Source: JBLNBQ01 sp050260095
Lineage (GTDB): Bacteria; Bacillota; UBA5301; DYFA01
DNA: 64,000 nucleotides
Reading direction: 5' to 3'
Assembly (NCBI GenBank): GCA_050260095.1
Contig: JBLNBQ010000061.1
Location: forward strand, 13,615 to 77,614
Of this stretch, positions 17,377 through 27,901 are shown piece after piece. The translations under genes were made by a program, and so were the position numbers. The notes below the pieces were generated by a model that was not told the DNA's origin, made no database searches, and was given only the letters and a program-made list of their open reading frames with translations. The first letter of the stretch is position 1. Each line of letters begins with the position of its first letter.

Positions 17377-18657
17377 GTGTACGGGATCTTCCTGATCCTG
17401 GTGCTGGTGATCACCGGAGGGCTCATCGCATACCTCGGCGACCTGGTGGGGCGGAAGGTCGGGCGCAAGCGCCTCAGCCTGTTCGGCCTCAGGCCCAGGT
17501 ATACGTCGATCATCATCACGGTCATCTCCGGGATCTTCATCGTCGCCGGCACGCTGACCGTCCTGTCGGTGGTCTCGTCCGACGTACGGACGGCCCTGTT
17601 CTCGATGAAGCAGCTTCAGCAAACCTTGGCCCAGAACCAGGTGCAGCTCAGGCTCAAGGACGCCGAGATCGCGGACAAGCAAGCCCGGGCGACGGCGCTG
17701 GAGAACGAGATCTCCGTCAAGTCCTCCCAGTACGACGCGCTCGACCGCCAGCTGCAGACGGTCCTCAACCAGCGCAACGCGGTGGACGAGGCGCTCAAGA
17801 AGGTCAAGGACCAGCTGGTCCAGATTCAAACCCAGTACACCCAGGTCATCGCCGACTACCGCACGGCGCAGAGCCATCTCTCCTCGACCTCGGAACAGCT
17901 GGGGTTCGAGAAGGCGCGGGTCGACCGGCTGAAGGAGCTGGCCGCGCCGCTGGCCAAGGCGGTGGACGACCTCACCAAGCAGGTCGAGAGCCTGACGCAG
18001 GAGAAGAGCAAGCTCGAGAGCGAGATCTCGACTCTCCGGACCGACCTCTTCTTCGGCAACACGGCGTACCGGGCCGATGAGATCGTGCTCTCCACGGTCA
18101 TCCAGGGCGGGCGTCCGGTCGACGCCGTGAAGAAAGACCTGCTGGCCTTCCTCAACGGGCCAGCGAACGAGGCGGCCAAGAAGCGCGGCGCCAAGATCGA
18201 GGGCAAGGACACGGCGCTCCAGGTGGTGCCGGAACACTTCGACCAGGCGGCGCAGCTGATCTCCGCGACCAGCGAGCGGGTGGTAGTCCGGGTGGTCTCC
18301 TACACCAACACGCTGGTGGGCAACCCGGTTCCGGTCTACTTCCAGCTCTTCCGGAACCAGAAGATCTTCAAGAAGGACGAGGTCATCGCCCAGCGGCGGA
18401 TTGATGGCTCGCTCTCCTCGGACCAGTTGCTGATGGAGATCCTGGCGCTTCTTCAGGACGTCAACGAGCGCGCCACCAAGCAGGGAATGGTGACGACGGC
18501 CGAAGGCACCGTGGGGCGGACCACCAACTGGACCGAGATCCCCGACACGATCAACCGGATCAAGGCTCAGGGCGGCATGGTGACGGTCCAGGCGGTGGCG
18601 CAGGAGGATACCTGGTCGGCCGATGGACCGCTCCAGGTCCGGCTGGAGATCCGCTAG
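17377..18657 (+). CDS. DUF3084 family inner-membrane coiled-coil protein
   Basis: A 426-residue protein: two N-terminal transmembrane helices (about residues 2-22 and 45-66) linked by a basic loop with GRKVGRKRLSLFGLRPRY, a long coiled coil (about 75-225), and a globular C-terminal domain. This is the DUF3084 family, known mostly from cyanobacteria and some diderm Bacillota and without assigned function. Placement 39 bases after the LptF-like gene, the coiled coil and the membrane anchor suggest a structural partner of LPS export or a periplasm-spanning scaffold (inference). GTG start. Confidence 0.85.
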   Translation: MYGIFLILVLVITGGLIAYLGDLVGRKVGRKRLSLFGLRPRYTSIIITVISGIFIVAGTLTVLSVVSSDVRTALFSMKQLQQTLAQNQVQLRLKDAEIADKQARATALENEISVKSSQYDALDRQLQTVLNQRNAVDEALKKVKDQLVQIQTQYTQVIADYRTAQSHLSSTSEQLGFEKARVDRLKELAAPLAKAVDDLTKQVESLTQEKSKLESEISTLRTDLFFGNTAYRADEIVLSTVIQGGRPVDAVKKDLLAFLNGPANEAAKKRGAKIEGKDTALQVVPEHFDQAAQLISATSERVVVRVVSYTNTLVGNPVPVYFQLFRNQKIFKKDEVIAQRRIDGSLSSDQLLMEILALLQDVNERATKQGMVTTAEGTVGRTTNWTEIPDTINRIKAQGGMVTVQAVAQEDTWSADGPLQVRLEIR

Positions 18658-19078
18658 GCCCACCGGTGGCGACTGGCAGGCCCGGCAAGCATTCCCGCAG
18701 CTTGAGGGCAGGAATCGCCGCCGCCGGCGGTGAAGTAGCTACCCAAGAAAACAGCGGTCACTGGTACGAGCAGACGACACGCACGTTTTGACGCAGCAAG
18801 ACCTGAGCCAGGACACGCACCTGTACGCACCACGAGACGCAGCAAGACAGTCGCAGGCAACGCAGCTTAGACGCAGCAGACGACGGAGCAACAAACGCAC
18901 CGCACCTACGCACTACTTCGCAGCACTGATCGGCGCAGCAAGGCATCAGGGTCTGTCGCACCGTCGCACTAAGGCCAGTGGCTACCGTAGGCGGGAAGCG
19001 CGTTTGAGGTAACAAGGAGACTCAAACGACTTCCCGTCTTCCATTTGTCTCAAGGAGAGCGGAGAGGAGGGGGCAGGC
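18658..19078 (+). other. 421-base non-coding stretch with short repeats and a hairpin
   Basis: No convincing gene was seen. A 74-codon frame (18788-19012) starts at TTG without a ribosome site and is Arg/Gln-rich low-complexity sequence. The middle is A/C-rich and full of CGCA words: ACGCAGCAAGAC occurs exactly at 18791-18802 and 18837-18848, ACGCAGCAGA at 18871-18880 and GCGCAGCAAGG at 18933-18943. Spacing is irregular, so it is not CRISPR. A strong hairpin closes the region. It could hold an untranslated leader or small RNA for the next gene. Confidence 0.5.
18993..19035 (+). promoter_or_regulatory. Strong hairpin in leader of outer-membrane barrel gene
   Basis: GGGAAGCGCGTTTGAG (18993-19008) pairs with CTCAAACGACTTCCC (19021-19035) around a 12-base loop, a 14-15 bp stem with a single bulge/mismatch. 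The following bases are pyrimidine-rich but not a clean U-tract, so termination is only one possibility. It ends 43 bases before the start codon at 19079. Confidence 0.5.
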
Positions 19079-20155
19079 TTGAGCAGAAAGCTGGTCGCGG
19101 TGGCCTTCGGGCTACTCATCTGGCTTGCGCCGGCGCTGCCGGCCAGAGCCGCCTCTTTGCTGCTCTCGCCGGGAGCGACCGCCCCTGGCCTCGGTTCCGC
19201 GCCGCTCCCCGCCGGCACGCTGCGCCAGGGGCACGCGCTGGCCGACGGCCCGGTCGTGGTGGGCAACGCCCGCCGCCTGTCCGACCTGGTGGACCTGGCC
19301 GGCGCGGGTTCGCCGGAGGAAGACGCCCACGGCCTGGCCAGCGTCGCGCTGGGTGCGGTGAACAGCCTCTCCGGCCTCTCTTCGCTAACTCCCGCCAGCC
19401 GGGGGCTGGTGTTCTCCGCCGACCTGGATTCCGGGAACGCGCCAACCCTTTACTCCAGAGTCGTCGGGGTCGCCGAAAACTACCAGTTGAGCCGGGTTCC
19501 GGGCGCGCCGCGCCTCGTGGGCACCTCCCCCTTGGGCGGGGCGTCCTTGACCGGACAGTTCGTGCCCGCCGGCGGGCCGCGCCTGTTCGTGCCCGACCTG
19601 CAGCTGGCGTCCGGCGAAGCCCGCTCGTCCTACCTGGCCGAACTCGGTGGGATCCGCCTCTCGGGCCGCCTCTCGCAGCTCGACGATCACGACTCCCAGG
19701 CGTATGACCTGGTGGCCAGCCTGCCCCTGGCCTCCCCCAACGTGGGGGTTTCGGCCCACTACCATCTGGTCGACGTCGACCGGCTGGCCGGGGACCCGAC
19801 GCTCAAGGCTCCGACCCGCCAGACGGTGGGCGTCGGCGGCGAAGTGGCGCTCACCGGCGGCACGGTGCTCAAGGCCGGCTATGAGGTGACGCGCGACGGG
19901 GCGGTCCTCACGGGCACCCGGACCGACGCCGACCTTTCGCTCAAGCTCAACCCCCGCACGGACGTCTCGGCCGGGGTGCGGCTCGACCGCGACCTCTCGG
20001 CCGGGCCGCAGGTCCGCACCTCGCTGGGGGTTGGGTACCAGCTCTCCGGCGACGCGGCCCTCCGCGCCTCCTACACGCTGATCAATTTCGGGGCCGAGGC
20101 CCAGAAGAGCCAGGACAAGCGCCTCGCCTCCGCCGAACTCTCCTTGCGCTTCTGA
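19079..20155 (+). CDS. Predicted outer-membrane beta-barrel protein
   Basis: A 358-residue protein with a clear signal peptide (basic SRKL, hydrophobic core, cleavage near ARAA, about residue 24). The C-terminal half is a series of amphipathic strands with turn motifs such as YHLVDVD, KAGYEV and RASYTLINFG, ending in ELSLRF. A C-terminal Phe strand is the usual signal for BAM-dependent insertion. The last ~45 residues resemble the end of the barrel protein at 26055. TTG start with AGGAGGGGG a few bases upstream. No specific family is recognised and no cargo is known. Confidence 0.72.
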   Translation: MSRKLVAVAFGLLIWLAPALPARAASLLLSPGATAPGLGSAPLPAGTLRQGHALADGPVVVGNARRLSDLVDLAGAGSPEEDAHGLASVALGAVNSLSGLSSLTPASRGLVFSADLDSGNAPTLYSRVVGVAENYQLSRVPGAPRLVGTSPLGGASLTGQFVPAGGPRLFVPDLQLASGEARSSYLAELGGIRLSGRLSQLDDHDSQAYDLVASLPLASPNVGVSAHYHLVDVDRLAGDPTLKAPTRQTVGVGGEVALTGGTVLKAGYEVTRDGAVLTGTRTDADLSLKLNPRTDVSAGVRLDRDLSAGPQVRTSLGVGYQLSGDAALRASYTLINFGAEAQKSQDKRLASAELSLRF

Positions 20156-20197
20156 AGCGCCGGCAGGAAACCCGCGCACCCCGCCGAAGCTTTCCGC

Positions 20198-20617
20198 ATG
20201 ATCGGCACGTACATCGCCGCGGTCGATCCCGGAAAAGACAAGGCCGGCCTCGCACTGGTCGGGGCGGATGGGCGCGTCGTCGAGCAGCTCATCCTGGCGC
20301 CGGCCGCGGTGGCGGCGCGCCTTAAGGCGTGGCAGGCAGCCTACCCGGTCGAGGCCATCGTCCTCGGGGACCGCACCCGGTCGGCCGACTTCCGCCGGCG
20401 GCTCGCCGACGAGGGCGTGACCGGCCCCGCCTGCCCGCTGGTCACCGTCGACGAACATTTTTCGACCCAGGAGGCCCGCCGCCGCTATTTAGAGGCGAAC
20501 CCGGGCCGCGGCCTGGCCCGTTGGCTCCCGGTCTCGCTGCGCAGCCCCGACCGTCCGGTCGACGATTACGTGGCGGTGATCCTCGCCGAGCGCTACCTGG
20601 GAAGGTCCGCCAACTGA
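20198..20617 (+). CDS. YqgF/RuvX-like RNase H-fold protein
   Basis: A 139-residue protein with the RNase H-like start YIAAVDPGKDKAGLALV, an internal VEAIVLGDRTRS strand, VTVDEHFSTQEARRRY and a late Asp in PVDDYVAVILAERYL, the pattern of pre-16S rRNA nuclease YqgF/RuvX and relatives. The wording differs from housekeeping YqgF, so it may be a paralogue. The ATG lacks an obvious ribosome site. It lies 42 bases after the barrel gene and ~105 bases before atpH. Confidence 0.65.
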   Translation: MIGTYIAAVDPGKDKAGLALVGADGRVVEQLILAPAAVAARLKAWQAAYPVEAIVLGDRTRSADFRRRLADEGVTGPACPLVTVDEHFSTQEARRRYLEANPGRGLARWLPVSLRSPDRPVDDYVAVILAERYLGRSAN

Positions 20618-20673
20618 GCAAAGTTGTGGGACAGGTAAAGAAGGAAACGCCTCACCCATCCAGAATTAGTCAC

Positions 20674-20707
20674 CGGTGTATTGGCGCGCACCGCTTTTAT
20701 TTTTAGG
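20674..20707 (+). terminator. Possible weak terminator before atpH
   Basis: CGGTG (20674-20678) pairs with CACCG (20689-20693) and is followed by CTTTTATTTTT. The stem is only 5 bp, but the U-tract is the best in this interval. It may end transcription coming from the YqgF-like gene. Confidence 0.35.
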
Positions 20708-20722
20708 CCTGGGGGATGAGCA

Positions 20723-21319
20723 GTGCAAAACAGGGTGGTGGCGGGAAGATACGCGGCAGCGCTCTTCCGGACTGCGGTGGCCCGCGGCGAGATGGAGCGG
20801 GTCGAACGCGACTTGGCGTTACTGGTTTCCACGCTGGGGGCAGAGGAGAGCCTCCGCCGGTTCCTCGACAGCCCCATGAACCCGCTGGGCGCCAAGAAAG
20901 AGCTACTGGGCAAGGTTTTCGGCGACAAGATTTCCCTTACGGTCCGCAACTTCCTCTTTCTCCTCGTCGACAAGAAACGGCACGAATACCTGGGCGCCAT
21001 CGCTGAACTTTACCGCGAGCACGTCAACGCGGCCCGGGGCATCACCGTGGCCAAGGTGCGGTCGGCCCAGCCACTCACCCCGCAGGTGCGGGAAGCCATC
21101 CGGGCCAAACTCCGGAATCTGACCGGCCGCGAGATCGAACTGGAAGAGCAGATCGACGCGTCGGTGGTCGGGGGCGTCTACCTCCGGGTCGGAAACCGGG
21201 TGATCGACTACACCATTCAAAAGCAACTTGAGGAGCTGCGAGAGGGTATTGCCACCGGGCGGATCAACCTGGGGGGTAAGGCCGCCCGCAAACGGGTGCA
21301 GTGGAAGAAAGAACAGTAG
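20723..21319 (+). CDS. atpH: F1Fo ATP synthase delta subunit
   Basis: The delta subunit links the F1 head to the peripheral stalk. The 198-residue protein shows VVAGRYAAALFRTAV at the N-terminus, an alpha-helical N-domain, and the C-terminal signature DASVVGGVYLRVGNRVIDYT. It carries ~15 extra basic residues at the C-terminus. GTG start; GTG 20735 is a possible later start. It is the first ATP synthase gene of the run: genes for a, c and b do not precede it. Confidence 0.94.
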   Translation: MQNRVVAGRYAAALFRTAVARGEMERVERDLALLVSTLGAEESLRRFLDSPMNPLGAKKELLGKVFGDKISLTVRNFLFLLVDKKRHEYLGAIAELYREHVNAARGITVAKVRSAQPLTPQVREAIRAKLRNLTGREIELEEQIDASVVGGVYLRVGNRVIDYTIQKQLEELREGIATGRINLGGKAARKRVQWKKEQ

Positions 21320-21325
21320 GGGTGA

Positions 21326-22864
<1,539 letters not shown>

Positions 22865-22891
22865 GCGTAAGGCGCCCGGAGGTGAAATAGC

Positions 22892-23893
22892 GTGCAGGGT
22901 ATCCGGGAGATCAAACGTCGCATCCGGAGCACCAAGAGTACCCGCCAGATTACCCGGGCCATGAAGATGGAGGCCGCGGCGCGGCTTCGCCGGGCGCAGG
23001 AACGGGTGGTGGCCGCCCGGCCCTACGCCGCGAAGATCGAGGAGATGTTCCGGCACGTGGCCCGGCACAAGCTCAACCTGGACGATCCGCTCTTCCAGCC
23101 GCACGTCGGCGGGAACCGGGTCTGCTACATCGTGATCGCGGCCGACCGGGGGCTGTGCGGCGGCTACAACGCCAACATCATCCGGAAGGCGATGGTTCAC
23201 TCCGACCAGCTCGAGAAGGAGTGGGAAAAGGAGCAACCGGAGGCGCCGCCGCTGGAGTTCAGCTTCATCACTGTGGGCAAGAAGGCGAGAGAGTTCCTGA
23301 CCTTCCGCCGCTTCTTCATCCTGCGCGACTGGCATGCGGCTTCAGAGTTGCCGACGATCGACCTGACCCACCGCATCGCCGAGGATGTCTGTCAGCGGTT
23401 CCTGCGGGGTGAGGTCGACCGGGTCTACCTGGTCTATTCCGAGTTCGTCTCGGTCATGAACCAGCGGCCCACCGTGCAGCAGTTGCTGCCGTTGTCCGTC
23501 CCCACCCTCGAGGAAGAGGAAGAGGCCGACAAGGCTGCGGCAGCCGAAGGCAAGGCGGACCAGGTGCGGAAGGTCGAGCAGAAGGACCGCCGCGAAGGCG
23601 GGGAGGCGGAGTCCGGACCCAAGCCGTGGGTTCCCGACTACGTCATGGAGCCGTCACCCGAAGTGATCTTCGCCAAGCTGATCCCGCACACCATCGAGAT
23701 CCGCGTCTTGCAGGCGCTGCTCGAGGGGCGGGCGGGCGAGTTCGGCGCCCGCATGACGGCGATGGAGAACGCGACCAAGAACGCCGAAGAGATGATCGAC
23801 CGGTACACGCTCTCCTTCAACCGGGCCCGCCAGGCGGCCATCACGCAGGAGATCAGCGAGATCATCGGCGGCGTCGAAGCGGCCAAGGTTTAA
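22892..23893 (+). CDS. atpG: F1Fo ATP synthase gamma subunit with charged insert
   Basis: The central rotor shaft of F1. N- and C-terminal helices are conserved (IRSTKSTRQITRAMKM; AMENATKNAEEMIDRYTL), as is VIAADRGLCGGYN. At 333 residues it is ~45 longer than usual. The excess is one block at about residues 204-243, rich in Glu/Lys/Ala/Arg, between QLLPLSVPT and WVPDYVMEPSPE. This is the loop where chloroplast and cyanobacterial gamma subunits carry their regulatory insert, but there are no cysteines here. GTG start with GGAGGTGA upstream. Confidence 0.95.
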   Translation: MQGIREIKRRIRSTKSTRQITRAMKMEAAARLRRAQERVVAARPYAAKIEEMFRHVARHKLNLDDPLFQPHVGGNRVCYIVIAADRGLCGGYNANIIRKAMVHSDQLEKEWEKEQPEAPPLEFSFITVGKKAREFLTFRRFFILRDWHAASELPTIDLTHRIAEDVCQRFLRGEVDRVYLVYSEFVSVMNQRPTVQQLLPLSVPTLEEEEEADKAAAAEGKADQVRKVEQKDRREGGEAESGPKPWVPDYVMEPSPEVIFAKLIPHTIEIRVLQALLEGRAGEFGARMTAMENATKNAEEMIDRYTLSFNRARQAAITQEISEIIGGVEAAKV

Positions 23894-23915
23894 TTTCTGC
23901 AGTTGGGGAGGTTAG

Positions 23916-25358
<1,443 letters not shown>

Positions 25359-25359
25359 C

Positions 25360-25785
25360 TTGGCGTCGGGGCGGACCTTTAGGCTGGAAATCGTGACCCC
25401 CGAGCGCACCGTCTTCGACGACAGCGTCGAGATGGTCGTGGTTCCGACCTACACCGGGTACGTCGGGGTCGCGCACAACCATACGCCCCTGCTCTCGGTG
25501 CTGAGCCCCGGAGTGCTCCGCTTCCACCAGGAGGGGGAAGACGCCAAGGTCGCCGTGGGCGGAGGGTTCATGGACGTCCGGATGAACCGGGTCGTGGTGC
25601 TGGCCGACAGCGCCGAGTTCGCTGACGAGATCGATGTGCCCCGGGCGATGTCCGCTTACCGCCGGGCGCTGGCCCGGTTGCTCTCCCGGCGCGAGGGCGT
25701 GGATCACCGGCGCGCCCAGGCGGCCATGGAACGGAGCCTCGCCAGGCTGAAGGCGGCCGGCATCAGCCCCCGGTCCCGCGACTAG
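25360..25785 (+). CDS. atpC: F1Fo ATP synthase epsilon subunit
   Basis: A 141-residue epsilon subunit: beta-sandwich domain with FRLEIVTPERTVFDD, GYVGVAHNHTPLLSVLSPG and VAVGGGFMDV, then the C-terminal helical hairpin that regulates hydrolysis. The TTG start one base after the atpD stop is preceded by AGGTGAG; GTG 25351, overlapping atpD, is an alternative. A terminator follows 22 bases after the stop. Confidence 0.93.
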   Translation: MASGRTFRLEIVTPERTVFDDSVEMVVVPTYTGYVGVAHNHTPLLSVLSPGVLRFHQEGEDAKVAVGGGFMDVRMNRVVVLADSAEFADEIDVPRAMSAYRRALARLLSRREGVDHRRAQAAMERSLARLKAAGISPRSRD

Positions 25786-25807
25786 ATCCTGCGCAAGTCG
25801 CTTCGTG

Positions 25808-25840
25808 AGCCCCGCCGTTCCGGCGGGGCTCTCTTCTTGT
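25808..25840 (+). terminator. Intrinsic terminator after atpC
   Basis: A perfect 10-bp GC-rich stem, AGCCCCGCCG with CGGCGGGGCT around a TTC loop, is followed by the pyrimidine-rich CTCTTCTTGT. It ends the atpHAGDC transcript. Confidence 0.85.
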
Positions 25841-25856
25841 GTGCGCGCGCCCAGTG

Positions 25857-25966
25857 CAAGCCTTCGTCTACTAGCTGGTGAAAGTCCAGCCGGGGTAAGG
25901 GCCAAGCCGCCCCGTAGCTGACCACCGGTGGAAGCGAAGTTGTGGGAGGCCGGCGGGGCGACCCCG
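25857..25966 (+). ncRNA. Candidate structured RNA leader of unknown class
   Basis: Between the atpC terminator and the SLH-barrel gene lies a run of adjacent stems: CTGG/CCAG (in CTGGTGAAAGTCCAG, 25876-25890), CGGGG/CCCCG (about 25891-25914), the palindrome CCACCGGTGG (about 25921-25930) and GGCGGGG/CCCCGCC around CGA (about 25951-25967). No encoded protein fits. The GTGAAAGTC wording recalls the first domain of some group II introns, but no maturase gene or intron 3' end is present; no known riboswitch class was matched. It may be a regulatory leader. Confidence 0.4.
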
Positions 25967-26054
25967 CCTCCTACCCGATCGGCGCGTGCGCCGGCAGGTA
26001 TGCGCCGTCCAGCCAGCGAATATTTCCCTGCGCAGGGAATGGAAGGTGGCCGCG

Positions 26055-27854
26055 GTGCAGGGCCGAAAGGCGGGGCTCAGGGCACTGGTGCAGGCGAGGC
26101 GGCTCGGCCTTCGGCTGACAAAGCCGTTGGTTTGGGCCGTGCTCTTCGGCCTGCTGTTTTTGTCCGGCGCCGCTCCGGCGTCCGCCAATCCCTTCACCGA
26201 ACTTCCGGCCGGCCACTGGAGCTTTGCGGCCCTTGCAGGGCTTGTCTCCTCCCGGCTGATCGCCCCGCAGGATTTGCTCGACCCTCAGGCGGGGAACCCC
26301 GTGATGCGCTTCGAACTGGCGCTGGTGGTGGCCAAGGCGGTCCGCGCCCTAAATCGCGGGCCGGCCCGTGAGGCGCCCGTCGCGCTCGATCCACTGCTCG
26401 ACGGATACCGGGTCGGCAGCGGGGCCAAGGCGCGGCCGCTCACTCCGGCGGAGCGGGAGGCCGTGCGGGCTCTGGTGGCCGAGTTCCTGCCGGAGTTGGA
26501 GGTGCTCGGCCTTTCCTTCGCCGGGAGGGGCGAGCCGGCCCAGATGACGCCCGCCTCCGAGCCGCTTCCCCTGGCGCCGGCGCCCGGGACGTTCGTGGAC
26601 CTCGACGACCTTTCGCCCGGTCCGGCGCAGGTCGCCGCCGCGCCAGCTTCGGCGCCGTCCGCCGCGCCGGAGCCGGTCCCGGCGGAACCGGCTCCGGCCC
26701 CGGCTTCCTCACCGGCTCCCCCTTCGGCTGCCGTCCCTGCGGTCGCGGCCGAACCGTCCGAGCCCCCGTCCCTGCCGTCGCCACCGCCGCCGGAAGCGCC
26801 CATGGCGCCGGCCGCCCCGGGTGAGACTGGCCTCCCGGTCGAGCCGTTGCCCGAACCGGCGAGCGGGCTTCTGCCGGTGGTCGCCGCGGTTGCCCCGATG
26901 GTGAACACCCCGGCGGGTGCGGCCGTCCTGCCGGAGGACGCCCTGACCCGGCAGGGGACCGGCGCCTTGCCCGGGCAGGTCGTCGTCGAGACGCAATCGA
27001 CTTATGAGGCGATCCCGTCGGCGAAACCGGTCATCGCGGTGGCGGCCGCCGTGCAGACGGGCGAGACCCGCCTGCCCGTTCCCGGCGTGAAGGTCAGCGT
27101 GGCGCCGACCGTCACAGTCAACAGCGAAGTGGCGCCGGGCGGGGCGATCCATCCCCAGGTGGGGTCGGTGGAAGTGCAGGCCAAGGTGCAGATCGCCGGC
27201 GTGGAGATGGGCGCCAGCGTCAAGAACGTCCAAGCGCTGGAACCCCAGGCGCAGGAGAGCCTCGACCTCAAAGTGGGCGGCGTGCCCGAGCAGCACGGGG
27301 TCGGGCTCAGCCTCCGTCTCGGTCAGGTGGCGTTCATGACCGACTTCTCCAAGGTCCGGAAAGACGAGGGCGGCACCGAGCGGCGGCGCTCCTTCGGGCT
27401 CGGTTATTCGCTCGGTTCGACGGCCGTGCTCCGCGCCGGGTACCAGTTGGTCGACCTCGACGCCATCGGCGGCACGAAACCCCGAACCGACGCCTCGCTG
27501 GGCGTCAACGTGAACGTGACCCGGGTGGCTTCGGTCTCCGCCGGGATGACTCTGGAAGGGATGCGCTCCGACCTCCCTGGCGGCTCGGAGGGGCAACGGA
27601 CGACGGCCGGCGTCGAGCTGCGCCTGCCGTGGAACACCTTCGCCACGGCCGGGCTCGAGCTTTACCGTCCTACGACCGAGAGCGCCGGCACACCGTCGCA
27701 GAGCGCTGCCACCGTCGGACTCGGCTACAACTTCGCGCCCAACGGCACGCTGCTGGTCGGCTACCGGCTGATCGACTTCGGGACACAGACGGGAGACCCG
27801 GCGGAGAAGTCGAGGGAGCAGAGCCTGACCGCCGGGGTGTCGCTGAGTTTCTGA
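26055..27854 (+). CDS. SLH-domain outer-membrane barrel protein (OmpM-like)
   Basis: A 599-residue exported protein. An unusually long basic N-region precedes the signal core (VLFGLLFLSG, cleavage near ASA). Residues ~45-98 form one SLH domain (NPFTELPAGHWSFAALAGL to MRFELALVVAKAVRAL), which in OmpM-type proteins binds the cell wall. A Pro/Ala-rich linker (about 165-300) would span the periplasm. The C-terminal ~185 residues are beta strands with LRAGYQLVDLD and LVGYRLIDFG, ending in AGVSLSF. It probably tethers the outer membrane to peptidoglycan. The GTG at 26055 follows GGAAGGTGG; GTG 26046 and 25986 are alternatives. Confidence 0.8.
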   Translation: MQGRKAGLRALVQARRLGLRLTKPLVWAVLFGLLFLSGAAPASANPFTELPAGHWSFAALAGLVSSRLIAPQDLLDPQAGNPVMRFELALVVAKAVRALNRGPAREAPVALDPLLDGYRVGSGAKARPLTPAEREAVRALVAEFLPELEVLGLSFAGRGEPAQMTPASEPLPLAPAPGTFVDLDDLSPGPAQVAAAPASAPSAAPEPVPAEPAPAPASSPAPPSAAVPAVAAEPSEPPSLPSPPPPEAPMAPAAPGETGLPVEPLPEPASGLLPVVAAVAPMVNTPAGAAVLPEDALTRQGTGALPGQVVVETQSTYEAIPSAKPVIAVAAAVQTGETRLPVPGVKVSVAPTVTVNSEVAPGGAIHPQVGSVEVQAKVQIAGVEMGASVKNVQALEPQAQESLDLKVGGVPEQHGVGLSLRLGQVAFMTDFSKVRKDEGGTERRRSFGLGYSLGSTAVLRAGYQLVDLDAIGGTKPRTDASLGVNVNVTRVASVSAGMTLEGMRSDLPGGSEGQRTTAGVELRLPWNTFATAGLELYRPTTESAGTPSQSAATVGLGYNFAPNGTLLVGYRLIDFGTQTGDPAEKSREQSLTAGVSLSF

Positions 27855-27901
27855 GCGGGAGGTTCGCAAAGAACCGGTAACAATTCGGGAGGTGTACTGT
27901 G

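Noticed and set aside
15712..18663. 983-codon minus-strand open frame opposite lptB, lptF and DUF3084
   Set aside because: Antisense artefact; Arg/His/Asp/Gly-rich with no recognisable motif, spanning three real genes.
18791..18943. CRISPR array
   Set aside because: Repeats are only 10-12 bases, degenerate and unevenly spaced (46, 34, 62 bases); no cas genes.
18788..19012. 74-codon plus-strand frame in the repeat region
   Set aside because: TTG start without ribosome site, low-complexity Arg/Gln/Thr sequence and overlap with the hairpin; treated as non-coding.
25845..26000. Complete group II intron
   Set aside because: Some 5'-like wording, but no maturase, no domain V/VI and no 3' boundary; listed only as structured RNA of unknown class.
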